From NCBI GenBank assembly GCA_017544005.1, contig JAFYEZ010000048.1, positions 1 through 64,000 of the forward strand: a stretch of 64,000 nucleotides of DNA. Reading direction: 5' to 3'. The notes below the pieces were generated by a model that did no database searches, was not told where the DNA came from, and was given only the letters and a program-made list of their open reading frames with translations. This document shows, one piece after another, positions 44,034 to 51,827 of this stretch. Every line of letters begins with the position of its first letter. Position 1 is the stretch's first letter. Both the position numbers and the translations under genes were made by a program. The DNA is from Bacteroidales bacterium. GTDB taxonomy: Bacteria; Bacteroidota; Bacteroidia; Bacteroidales; UBA932.

Positions 44034-45119
44034 TTAGCAGTAATCGTCAAATACATCCCCGCCCGACCATTCTAGGCCAAGCGCGAGGGTGAAATATTTC
44101 TCTGCACCTATTTCTTCGAAGAAGGAACCCTGATTTTCGTGAATGAAATGGCCGTTTTCGTATGTGATGGTGGTCAAAACAAATCCGTCGCCTCCCTTGA
44201 CGTGTTCGCTTGTACATATCACGGCAAGGGTCTTACCGTCGTCCGAGATTTCAGCTTTGAATACGATCGACTCATAAACATCGTTTTTGCAGAAGACCGC
44301 ATCGTCCTTGAGATTAGTAAGGTAGTCCTGAAGCGTTGCGGCGGTGTGTTCAGAAGGACAAAGAGGGAAAAAAGATGGCACCTTCCAGTTGAGTTGTAGC
44401 GCGCCAGGGGTTAGAGACTCTTTTAGCCCATACTGTTCTTCACGAATGCGCTGATTCTCTGCTTTTATCTCAGCTACCTGTTGAGCCCAGGACTTGTATC
44501 GACGATTCTCCTCGCCACCATTCCATTCGCGCGCAGCTGTTATTTCTTCCTCGGAGAAGAGCCATTCCCCAGGTCCTTTTCTTTCCCCCTTTGACTTATG
44601 CTCCTCCAAGGGCTTCGCCGCCCATTCTTTCCAATTCTTCAATGCGGTTTGTGCTTCATCTTTAGTGACAGCTCTCATCCAGACAAAATTTGGACTCTCG
44701 GCTTCGTGGCCATATAGAAGACTGGGCTTCTCCAAAAAAGCATCAACACTTCCGCAAATAAGCTCAATCTTCGCCCTCGTGATTGGATTGAGTATTGTGT
44801 TTTCTAGTCTCGTAACCCAGCGAAGGTTTTCAGGTCGATTATTGCAACGGTTAGTATCAATATGATCCACTATAATTCGTTCTCCGACAGGCTCTCCGTG
44901 AAATGCCGTACATGCGATTCGATGAACCCGCTCCTGCCCGATTAACATGTACCCGGTATTGCGGTCAAACCGTCCAAATACCCACATTTCATCATTTTTG
45001 CGAACAATTCCATCGTCTTTGCATTCACGGTATACTGCCCCGTTATCGCGGACATGATATTTGCGTCCTTTATACACGCAAGTTTTTTCGCATGTATAGT
45101 CGTTAATATCGACAGCCAT
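44034..45119 (-). CDS. HNH endonuclease-domain protein
   Basis: A 361-aa protein. Residues of about 15-105 are a NUMOD4/HNH_3-type nuclease: VHRIACTAFHG, then VDHIDTNRCNNRPENLRWV, with D85-H86, N93 and N98 as the core. The following region (about 110-230) is helical and charged. The last 120 residues form a beta-rich domain of unknown family (ISDDGKTLAVICTSEHVKGG). Such HNH folds occur in phage homing enzymes, but the long unique C-terminus and operon position argue for a defence or restriction role. It starts 2 bases after the XRE-EVE gene, with AGGAGG overlapping that gene's 3' end. Confidence 0.8.
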   Translation of the reverse strand: MAVDINDYTCEKTCVYKGRKYHVRDNGAVYRECKDDGIVRKNDEMWVFGRFDRNTGYMLIGQERVHRIACTAFHGEPVGERIIVDHIDTNRCNNRPENLRWVTRLENTILNPITRAKIELICGSVDAFLEKPSLLYGHEAESPNFVWMRAVTKDEAQTALKNWKEWAAKPLEEHKSKGERKGPGEWLFSEEEITAAREWNGGEENRRYKSWAQQVAEIKAENQRIREEQYGLKESLTPGALQLNWKVPSFFPLCPSEHTAATLQDYLTNLKDDAVFCKNDVYESIVFKAEISDDGKTLAVICTSEHVKGGDGFVLTTITYENGHFIHENQGSFFEEIGAEKYFTLALGLEWSGGDVFDDYC

Positions 45120-45121
45120 GA

Positions 45122-46036
45122 TTAAAACCTCCTCTCGATAAATCGTAACAGTTCGCCATCAAGATATTTAATACCTTGAGGGGCGCGAAGGAAACCATGT
45201 TTTAGCAAATTCTCTTCTGTGAGTTTTTTGGAACGTGTTTCTGCTATTAGTCGGAGAAGAGCATATTTTGTTTGAGTCTCATCTTGGATCCGCTTCTTAT
45301 CAACCCAAAATTCCTCTTCTCGCGCCATCCATCTGTCGTATACTTTGTTAATCTCCTCTACCCGCAGTTTATACTTTATAGCTCTCTCTTCCGAAACATA
45401 AACATACACGATGTCGCCAACACTGACATTATAGCGCGTTTGCTGCCAATGATACTCCCCGTATTTTGCTAAGCACGCTGCGAGTTTGAAAGTAGAGTTT
45501 TTGGCTGTAATAAGGACGCTACGATGAGTGTTTGGAACGCAACCGGGTGCCACATCTACTGTGTAATTGTAAGATTCGGCTCCGTTGGGGATTATCTCAA
45601 CCGAACAGTTCATCGCGGCAGCAATCTTGCAAAGGACGTCGAGACCTGCTGAAAACTTGCCTCGTTCTATGCGAGATAGATTCGAGGCGTCGATATCTGC
45701 AAAGGCCGCTAAATCCTTTGCTTCTAATCGTCTTTCAAGCCGAAGGGATCGAATTTGAGCGCCGATTCTTTCTCTCTCGTTGTCACGATCTGGCCCACAC
45801 CAGTACGGTTTTGCCCAACATCCGAGCCGTATCATTTCTCTGTAAATGAGACTCAGGGCGGTAGAACGATTGCCATCGTAGTACTTATCAAAAAGATAAG
45901 CGATTGTCTGAGCATCTTGCTCTTGAAGTGGGATAGGGACAACGCTATCGAGTCCCAGCGTTAAACGCTCTCCTTGGGGCGTTTCAACAGAAACCTTATT
46001 AAGGCTTACAAATCTGACTTTAGTTTTAGTTTCCAT
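45122..46036 (-). CDS. XRE helix-turn-helix protein with EVE/PUA-like domain
   Basis: A 304-aa protein; the start at 46036 fits the promoter. Residues of about 88-147 are an XRE-type helix-turn-helix (IGAQIRSLRLERRLEAKDLA, ASNLSRIERGKFSAGLDVL). Residues of about 165-250 resemble an EVE (PUA-like) domain: VLITAKNSTFKLAACLAKYG, then VSVGDIVYVYVSEERAIKYK. EVE domains read modified bases and are enriched in defence systems. The helix-turn-helix suggests it also regulates the operon. The N-terminal 85 residues are unassigned. EVE assignment rests on motif likeness only. Confidence 0.7.
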   Translation of the reverse strand: METKTKVRFVSLNKVSVETPQGERLTLGLDSVVPIPLQEQDAQTIAYLFDKYYDGNRSTALSLIYREMIRLGCWAKPYWCGPDRDNERERIGAQIRSLRLERRLEAKDLAAFADIDASNLSRIERGKFSAGLDVLCKIAAAMNCSVEIIPNGAESYNYTVDVAPGCVPNTHRSVLITAKNSTFKLAACLAKYGEYHWQQTRYNVSVGDIVYVYVSEERAIKYKLRVEEINKVYDRWMAREEEFWVDKKRIQDETQTKYALLRLIAETRSKKLTEENLLKHGFLRAPQGIKYLDGELLRFIERRF

Positions 46037-46083
46037 AATTCGTTTAAAGCTACAGGGAATACCCTTAATCAAGAATTATGGCA

Positions 46084-46114
46084 CAAATATATAAACAATA
46101 ATTCGATTTGCAAA
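46084..46114 (-). promoter_or_regulatory. Promoter of the XRE/EVE-HNH-helicase operon
   Basis: Minus strand: TTTG (46114-46111), 19-base spacer, TATATTTG (46091-46084), 47 bases before the start at 46036. It separates this operon from the DUF2075 gene upstream. Confidence 0.75.
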
Positions 46115-46163
46115 TAAGCCAATCAAATTATTGCCGACAATAACGGATTATTCTAGGAATAGC

Positions 46164-48266
46164 TCATATCGTCTCCACCCCCAACCGCTTGAAGTACCGA
46201 TACGTTGCATCATAGAACTCCGGAAGCCGGGTAGCATCTGTGGAGTCACCTTTGGGGATACAGATAACCATACCTTGGCGAGCGCGGGTGAGGAGGACGC
46301 GATAGGCGTTGAGCTGGTAGGCGCGTCCTTCGGCGATGTTGATATTGGTCCAGCGGTCGCTACGGAAGTTGAAGTGCTGCCAGCAGTGGTGGGTGGGGTC
46401 ATAGCGGAAGTCTCCGTCCCATACAAGGCAGGTCCAGTCGAGCTCAAGACCCTGAATGTCGAATTCAGTGGCGACGTCCTCGAGGAACAGGGATGAACGA
46501 ATATCGGTAATGGGGTTGAGGAACCACGGTACGATGTCGGCTTGTGTGCGAATATCAATAGCCAACGGTCGTAGCCGGAAGGCCTTGGATGAGACGAGCA
46601 TGCCGTAGCGTTCAGAGCCACGAGCGTGGTCGCGGAGCCACTGCTTGGCTTTATTTAGATCTCGCGTGAGAACAATTGGATAGCGTTCGCGAATATCGTT
46701 ATATGTTGCACGCGCTGCTTTTACATCCAAATCCAGAAGCTGATGCACGAAGAGGGAAACCGTTTCGGCGCGATAGGAGCGTTGTGAAACAGCCAGATGT
46801 AGGTTGGATTTGATGTGAACGTTCTGGTTTTGAGAAAGTATCGCAGAGAGATTGCCTTCTGCGTATTCCTTGTCGGTGAGGCGATCAGAAATGTAGATTT
46901 GCCAATCGGGGAAGCGCTGATTGAGAGCTTCGATCCAGAGGCCGATCCCTCCTTCTCCGGAATTGATTTCCTGCCCGCCACCCACAAGGCAAACAATAGT
47001 CGCCCAATCTTTGTGCTGGTCGAGCGACCAAATCAGAAACTCACCTTCTGACAGCGGGAAGTTTGCCAGTCCTTTCTTTCTGGCGAGCCAAGAACGGAGA
47101 TGGGGCTGGTCCCACATGCGTTGTGCTTCGTCGAAGATGGCCACATTCTCCACCTCAGCGCCGCCGTTATGGGCAGAACGTGATACCTTCTTGGGATCTA
47201 TCTCGATTTGCTCGCCTTCAATGGGCGTTTTTAATTTGGCGAGCATGTTGTCGCGGTAGCGGTGGATAATCTGGATGAAGCGACTGACTTGGCGTTCGGC
47301 TTCGGATTTCGTGCATTTGTGGCCAGAGGCCTTTTCTTTGGCCACTTTGTCGCGCGCCAACGCTTCGGTAAGTACTTTAACGAGAGGGCCGTTTCCTGAA
47401 AGATAGACAGCCAAGTCACCCTGTTCCTGTTGAATTGCCACGTTGAGGCCGACGAGAGTTTTCCCAGCACCCGGAACCCCAGTGACAAAACAAATGCTCT
47501 TTTGCCGATTCTTTTTGGAGTCACGAATAATGTCCAGAATTAAGTCGGTACAAGTGTCGATACCAGCTTTGTCAGCTTCATGTTTGGTAATGTCTGCTAC
47601 ACTATGATTTCTATATAGTGCTGAGGCGGCCTGAATGATGGTAGGAGTAGGACTGTAGCGGCTAAAGAGCCAGTCATGGGCATCGATTGCCGGATGGCCA
47701 GGCTCTTTGATAAGCAATTGTAACAGTAGCGAAGCGAGCGTTTGTGCATTGGAAAACAAAGGATTGTAGACCTGGTCATCATAGTAGCAGAAAGCTCCGG
47801 CATTGGTGGAGCACTCTGCCGTTGGAGCTTCTGTAGCAACCAGAATCGGAACAATTACGAGGTCTCGGCTTCCTTCGTGGAAACTCTTTAAGTCAAGCGC
47901 ATAGTCCCAGACTTGCTCCTTGTCGTTGGCCAAGAATTCGTCGGCTCCGGCTTTAAACTCAAGCGCAAAGACAACCCCACCCATCAGCAGGGCCACGTCA
48001 ATCCGTTTCCCCAATCGCGGAAGAGAATACTCGAAGACAATATGCCCGTCACGCCCCAGCGCGCGCAATACCCGCTTCATAATCGTGATTTCTTCCTGCC
48101 ACGCCCCACGCTGCTCCAGCGTCAAATCGAACTCGTTGCTGGCGCTTAGTTCGCCCAACAACTTTGCGTCGCCCGTAGAGAGAAACGCAGCGCAACTGTC
48201 GCTGTAATAAAATCTTCGCACGAATGGAGTGCGGTCAATCCTCACCGCATCAACAAAGATAAGCAT
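46164..48266 (-). CDS. QxxxY-type PD-(D/E)XK nuclease fused to DUF2075 helicase
   Basis: A 700-aa protein from the start at 48266 (MLIFVDAVRIDRTPFVRRFY). A longer frame to 48422 would translate half of a palindromic repeat and is unlikely. Residues of about 50-145 carry D90 in GKRIDVALL, E103-x-K105 in FALEFKAG and Q118-x3-Y122 in KEQVWDYAL: a PD-(D/E)XK fold with the QxxxY motif of RecB/AddB/Cas4 nucleases. The DUF2075 motor has Walker A GVPGAGKT at 263-270, Walker B VAIFDEAQRMWD and C-terminal YQLNAYRVLLTRARQGMVIC. DUF2075 proteins often occur in defence islands. It reads in the same direction as the XRE/EVE operon but has a separate promoter region. Confidence 0.82.
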   Translation of the reverse strand: MLIFVDAVRIDRTPFVRRFYYSDSCAAFLSTGDAKLLGELSASNEFDLTLEQRGAWQEEITIMKRVLRALGRDGHIVFEYSLPRLGKRIDVALLMGGVVFALEFKAGADEFLANDKEQVWDYALDLKSFHEGSRDLVIVPILVATEAPTAECSTNAGAFCYYDDQVYNPLFSNAQTLASLLLQLLIKEPGHPAIDAHDWLFSRYSPTPTIIQAASALYRNHSVADITKHEADKAGIDTCTDLILDIIRDSKKNRQKSICFVTGVPGAGKTLVGLNVAIQQEQGDLAVYLSGNGPLVKVLTEALARDKVAKEKASGHKCTKSEAERQVSRFIQIIHRYRDNMLAKLKTPIEGEQIEIDPKKVSRSAHNGGAEVENVAIFDEAQRMWDQPHLRSWLARKKGLANFPLSEGEFLIWSLDQHKDWATIVCLVGGGQEINSGEGGIGLWIEALNQRFPDWQIYISDRLTDKEYAEGNLSAILSQNQNVHIKSNLHLAVSQRSYRAETVSLFVHQLLDLDVKAARATYNDIRERYPIVLTRDLNKAKQWLRDHARGSERYGMLVSSKAFRLRPLAIDIRTQADIVPWFLNPITDIRSSLFLEDVATEFDIQGLELDWTCLVWDGDFRYDPTHHCWQHFNFRSDRWTNINIAEGRAYQLNAYRVLLTRARQGMVICIPKGDSTDATRLPEFYDATYRYFKRLGVETI

Positions 48267-48275
48267 TTCTGGATT

Positions 48276-48340
48276 CCCCGCCAAACTGGCGGCGGCCGAT
48301 GGGCGCTGTGGCGAGGGGTGAGCCGCCGTGACAAGCCCAA
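48276..48340. repeat. Truncated half of a CGCCAAA-family palindrome
   Basis: The sequence from CCCCGCCAAACTGGCGGCGG onwards matches the left half of the element at 50022-50165 for about 65 bases, then stops. No right arm follows. It abuts the 5' end of the nuclease-DUF2075 gene. Confidence 0.7.
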
Positions 48341-48433
48341 GAAAACCAGAGGTCGCTCCGTCATCGATTGATTTGCTTGTATCGCGATTATTATCGATCT
48401 TTGCTAAAACTAAGGTATTCATCTATTATTTTT

Positions 48434-48952
48434 ATGAAAAAAGCCATATTGTTCTTTATGACAATCCTCTTTTGCGCATCTCCTGCCGGTAATGCGCAAA
48501 CGGCGATACAAAACGCTTTCTTTGGAATGAAGGTGGGCGGAAGGATTGACGCAGCAACCATTACAAAGAGTATCGGTAATAGAGGGGAGTATTATGCGAT
48601 GAAAGAGTATGGCGCATATACCGTTTATTACGTTAGGAATGTTGATTTTGGCGGGAGCTATTGGTCTCATGTCAGTTTTTTTGCGAACTTGAGCGGTCGA
48701 CTCTACAAGGTTTGCTTAGAGCGTAGCTTTGTCGACGAGGAATTCTGCCAAAAGTTTTACGAAACAGTCAAACAGACCCTCAAGGAAAAGTATCCTCTGC
48801 AAATCGAAAAAAAGGGAAGCGATAGTATCGCTCGGTATTCAGATGGTCAATGTGCAGTAGAATTAGCCCTTTTATACAGATCTGTAGAGCTAACATACTA
48901 TAACCAAGACCTAACAGAAGGAGTTATTAAGGCGCAAAAGGATCAATTTTAA
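48434..48952 (+). CDS. Exported protein of unknown function
   Basis: A 172-aa protein; the start at 48434 gives the signal peptide MKKAILFFMTILFCASPAGN with a likely cut after NAQ. The mature part is small, with IQNAFFGMKVGGRIDAATIT and a YYVRNVDFGGSYWSHVSFFA strand pattern. I do not recognise a family. It is transcribed away from the nuclease-DUF2075 gene, with a weak -7 box (GATCTTTG) and TTTG 20 bases further up. The next gene starts 27 bases later. Confidence 0.65.
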   Translation: MKKAILFFMTILFCASPAGNAQTAIQNAFFGMKVGGRIDAATITKSIGNRGEYYAMKEYGAYTVYYVRNVDFGGSYWSHVSFFANLSGRLYKVCLERSFVDEEFCQKFYETVKQTLKEKYPLQIEKKGSDSIARYSDGQCAVELALLYRSVELTYYNQDLTEGVIKAQKDQF

Positions 48953-48979
48953 GCCTATTAGCGAAAAAATACATTACCT

Positions 48980-49525
48980 ATGTCTCTCAACGAATCCGCT
49001 TACGAGGTAAACCCGGTTGCAGAAAGCATCCTGGATAAGTTCCTCAAAACTGTTCTGGTTATTTGTATCATTATCGGCGTGATTGGCATCTTCGCGGCGA
49101 TTATTGCTGCCACTGTCGAAAGTCAAAGCGCTTTTCTCTGGCTTATTCCCGTTGCGATTCTCTTTGTCATTATGGCCGGTGTTTTCTGGGCAATCGGCAA
49201 GGTGCTCATCAATATTTCGCGCAACCTTTATAACATCAACGATTCGTTGCGGGCGAATGGAAAACAGCTCGGAGAGAAGCCGGTTGTCGCGAAAAAGGTA
49301 GAAAAGCAGGCTGAGACGAAGTCGTCGTTGGAAAAGAAAGAGGGCGAGAAGTTCGCGGTCGGTCAGCTGGTGATTATCAAGGAAGATGAGCGCCAGTTCC
49401 GCGTGACGTCGACCTTCCGCAAGGAAGACGGTACGGTGTCTTACTATTCCGACCGTCTCAACAAGTTCTTCGACGAGGCCGAGCTCGAGGATTTCGACGC
49501 CTACTGGGCAGCCCGCAAGGGTTGA
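48980..49525 (+). CDS. Two-TM membrane protein with cytoplasmic tail, unknown function
   Basis: A 181-aa protein. Two membrane segments (about 24-46 and 52-78, FLKTVLVICIIIGVIGIFAA and FLWLIPVAILFVIMAGVFWA) are followed by a charged, lysine-rich linker (residues of about 100-125). A small C-terminal domain has KFAVGQLVIIKEDERQFRV and ends YSDRLNKFFDEAELEDFDAYW. The C-terminal part resembles a small SH3-like beta barrel, which is a guess. It could be cotranscribed with the neighbours on both sides. Confidence 0.65.
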   Translation: MSLNESAYEVNPVAESILDKFLKTVLVICIIIGVIGIFAAIIAATVESQSAFLWLIPVAILFVIMAGVFWAIGKVLINISRNLYNINDSLRANGKQLGEKPVVAKKVEKQAETKSSLEKKEGEKFAVGQLVIIKEDERQFRVTSTFRKEDGTVSYYSDRLNKFFDEAELEDFDAYWAARKG

Positions 49526-49551
49526 GGCTGCGATCTGTGAAAAGTTGCGAG

Positions 49552-49935
49552 ATGGATAAGAAACTAACCCCTCCTTTCGTCACCCACCTTGCTGCCAACG
49601 AAATCTTTGTTTTCGGCAGCAATCTGGCGGGGATGCATGGTGGTGGGGCGGCGCGGATTGCCTATGAGAAGTTCGGAGCGGAGTGGGGGAATGGTGTGGG
49701 CCCGCAGGGGCAGTGCTATGCCATCCCCACGATGCAGGGGCCGGTGGAGACCATCAAGCCGTATGCGGACGAGTTTATCGCCTATGCCAAGGCGCATCCG
49801 GAGAAACAGTTTCTCCTGACGCGGGTCGGGTGTGGCATCGCCGGCTTTACGGATGAAGAGATCGCCCCGCTCTTTGCAGAGGCGATTACGATAGAGAACA
49901 TCTCTATTCCGGAGGAGTGGCTATCTTTGTTGTGA
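49552..49935 (+). CDS. Macrodomain-like phage-type protein (A1S_2505-like)
   Basis: A 127-aa protein starting at 49552 (MDKKLTPPFVTHLAANEIFV). The segment EIFVFGSNLAGMHGGGAARI is the glycine-rich loop of a macrodomain-like fold, and GQCYAIPTMQG and LTRVGCGIAGFTDEEIAPLF are collinear with proteins annotated as A1S_2505-family phage non-structural proteins. It may bind ADP-ribose or a nucleotide derivative. It partly overlaps the end of the previous coding frame only if an earlier ATG at 49522 is used. Confidence 0.7.
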   Translation: MDKKLTPPFVTHLAANEIFVFGSNLAGMHGGGAARIAYEKFGAEWGNGVGPQGQCYAIPTMQGPVETIKPYADEFIAYAKAHPEKQFLLTRVGCGIAGFTDEEIAPLFAEAITIENISIPEEWLSLL

Positions 49936-50021
49936 ATATTTTAGGGTTAAAGGCATTCGCTCAGGACCTCCGTCGGTGATCATTCTACTGGCGGGGGCTT
50001 TTTTGTGTGGGGCATCTTCCC

Positions 50022-50165
50022 CGCCAAACTGGCGGCGGCCGATGGGCGCTGTGGGGTGCTGGAGCGAGGGGTGGGCCGCCGCGACAGGCCCAAATGGGCA
50101 CATGGCGGCCGGGTATACCCTGTTCTGGGGCGCTCGGGGGCACATCGCCGGCCGCCACTTTGGCG
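50022..50165. repeat. CGCCAAA-family palindromic element, 144 bp
   Basis: Left arm CGCCAAACTGGCGGCGGCC (50022-50040) and right arm GGCCGCCACTTTGGCG (50150-50165). It is diverged from the copies around the RAYT but has the same layout and length. It lies downstream of the convergent DUF2442-HTH gene. Confidence 0.8.
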
Positions 50166-50190
50166 AAATCCCAGCCGTGCCGCCTGAAGC

Positions 50191-50628
50191 CTATGCTATC
50201 GTGGGCTCTACTTTGGGAATTCTCGTCAATTCTTTCCCGATTGTCCGGATCGTAGCATAAATCTCTTCTAGACGGGAATCGGATGGTTTTTTGGCCCCAC
50301 TGATATATTGGGCAAACAGACTTTGTGAGATACCCAAGCGTCGGGCAACGGCTGACGCGTTTAGTTCGGGGTGCGCCATGAAAATACGGTAGAGTTCTGT
50401 CCTTTCTTTTGTTTGGAAGAATCCCTCAAAACAGAGGTCTTCATCAATGTCCGGCCAATTGATGCCGTATGCGTCTGTTTTGTAATTAGCACGTTGAGAG
50501 GGTTTTGCGGCGCGAAGTCGGGGGTAGTCCGCGAAATGCTCGCAGGCTTCACGTCCGTCATCGGTCCGAATCCAAACCGCACTGCCGGTCAACCAGACTT
50601 TTTCTACAACCATTCTTTTATTTGGCAT
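50191..50628 (-). CDS. DUF2442 domain protein with XRE helix-turn-helix
   Basis: A 145-aa protein. Residues of about 5-75 are DUF2442 (VWLTGSAVWIRTDDGREACE, YPRLRAAKPSQRANY, INWPDIDEDLCFEGF). Residues of about 85-135 form a helix-turn-helix (NASAVARRLGISQSLFAQYI). DUF2442 proteins often pair with DUF4160 as antitoxins; no DUF4160 gene is seen here. It is transcribed divergently from the HigA remnant with back-to-back -7 boxes. It probably acts as a regulator or orphan antitoxin. Confidence 0.8.
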   Translation of the reverse strand: MPNKRMVVEKVWLTGSAVWIRTDDGREACEHFADYPRLRAAKPSQRANYKTDAYGINWPDIDEDLCFEGFFQTKERTELYRIFMAHPELNASAVARRLGISQSLFAQYISGAKKPSDSRLEEIYATIRTIGKELTRIPKVEPTIA

Positions 50629-50665
50629 TAGTTTTTACAAAATTAGGTAATAATTTTATTACCCA

Positions 50666-50673
50666 CAAATATA
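50666..50673 (-). promoter_or_regulatory. -7 box of the DUF2442-HTH gene
   Basis: Minus-strand TATATTTG, 38 bases before the start at 50628. It lies 7 bases from the plus-strand box at 50681-50688, so the two promoters overlap. Confidence 0.55.
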
Positions 50674-50680
50674 AAAATGC

Positions 50681-50688
50681 TACCTTTG
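50681..50688 (+). promoter_or_regulatory. -7 box of the HigA-like fragment
   Basis: TACCTTTG, 15 bases before the ATG at 50704. Confidence 0.55.
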
Positions 50689-50703
50689 CAAAAAAACATA
50701 GCG

Positions 50704-50871
50704 ATGGAACGGATTCTGGACGATAAGCAGTACAAAGCCACGATGGATCGCATTGACGAGCTCTTTTTTGCGACAAATGAGAGTACGCCTCGGACCGATC
50801 CGCGACTTCAAGAATTGGATAGATTGTCGGCAAGCGTGGAGGAATACGAAAAGGGTTGTTTTTGCCAATAG
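50704..50871 (+). pseudogene. HigA-like antitoxin N-terminal fragment
   Basis: A 55-aa frame. MERILDDKQYKATMDRIDEL and LQELDRLSASVEEYEKG resemble the N-terminal helical region of HigA-type antitoxins. After VEEYEKG the family normally continues into a helix-turn-helix; here the frame ends in CFCQ and a stop. No HigB toxin is adjacent. It is either a remnant or a shortened regulator still expressed from the box at 50681. The LMW-PTP gene follows by 9 bases. Confidence 0.55.
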
Positions 50872-50880
50872 CATAGTGTC

Positions 50881-51825
50881 ATGAGAATCCTCTTCCTCTG
50901 CCACGGGAATATTTGTCGCAGTCCGATGGCGGAGTTTATCCTGCGGCAGTTGGTGCGGGAGCGCGAACAGGCGGGCGCGCTGCCTGTTGGGGCGGTGACG
51001 GTGGCGTCGGCGGCGGTGTCGCGCGAGGAGATCGGGAATCCGCTCTATCCGCCGGCGCAGCGGTGCCTGGCGCGGCATGGGGTTCCGTTTGACCTTTCGC
51101 GCGGCGCCCGGCAGGTGACGCGGGCGGACTATGATCGGTTCGACCGGATCGTCTGCATGGATGCGTCGAATCTGCGCCTGCTGCGACGCATCATTCCGGA
51201 AGATCCCGCCGGGAAGGTGTCGCTGATGATGTCCTGGGCCGGCGAGTCCCGCGACGTGGCAGACCCCTGGTATACCGGCGACTTCGAGGCCGCCTACCGC
51301 GACATCCTCTCCGGCTGCCAGGCGCTGCTGGATAAAGATTTCACAATCCGGAAAGCCACGGCGGGCGACCTGGGAGCGGTGAATGAGTTGCTGCAGCAGG
51401 TGCTGGGCGTGCATCACGCCGGCCGGCCGGATCTGTTCAACGCCTCGGGCAAGAAGTACACGGATGCGGAGTTGCTGGCCATTTTTGCGGATCCGCAGAC
51501 GCCGGTGTTTGTCTATGAGCGGGCGGGCGCGGTGCTCGGCTACGCCTTCTGTGCGCTGCGCGACGTATCCAGCGGCAGCCTGAAGGCGCACCGGACGCTG
51601 TATATCGATGATCTTTGCGTGCTCGAATCCGCACGCGGACAGCATATTGGCGCGGCGTTGTTCGACTTTGTGAAGGCGTTCGCCCGGCAGGCGGGCTGCT
51701 ACAACATCACGCTCCATGTCTGGGCATGCAACCCCGGTGCCCGCGCCTTCTATGAGCGCCTCGGTCTCCAGCCGCAGTACACCTCCATGGAGCTCATCTG
51801 CTCCAAGGACTCTTCCGGCCGCTGA
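50881..51825 (+). CDS. Low-molecular-weight protein tyrosine phosphatase fused to GNAT acetyltransferase
   Basis: A 314-aa protein. Residues 1-150 are an LMW-PTP: C7-x5-R13 in LFLCHGNICRSPMAEF, and the general acid in VADPWYTGDF. Residues of about 155-310 are a GNAT acetyltransferase (FTIRKATAGDLGAVNELLQQ, acetyl-CoA loop VLESARGQHIGAALFDF, and ACNPGARAFYERLGL). The coding frame is continuous with no stop between domains. Each domain alone is common; the fusion is unusual. Substrates are unknown. The stop is 2 bases from recO on the opposite strand. Confidence 0.88.
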   Translation: MRILFLCHGNICRSPMAEFILRQLVREREQAGALPVGAVTVASAAVSREEIGNPLYPPAQRCLARHGVPFDLSRGARQVTRADYDRFDRIVCMDASNLRLLRRIIPEDPAGKVSLMMSWAGESRDVADPWYTGDFEAAYRDILSGCQALLDKDFTIRKATAGDLGAVNELLQQVLGVHHAGRPDLFNASGKKYTDAELLAIFADPQTPVFVYERAGAVLGYAFCALRDVSSGSLKAHRTLYIDDLCVLESARGQHIGAALFDFVKAFARQAGCYNITLHVWACNPGARAFYERLGLQPQYTSMELICSKDSSGR

Positions 51826-51827
51826 TC

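Noticed and set aside
48267..48422. A 52-residue N-terminal extension of the nuclease-DUF2075 protein
   Set aside because: It would translate half of a palindromic repeat; the nuclease domain starts naturally at the ATG at 48266.
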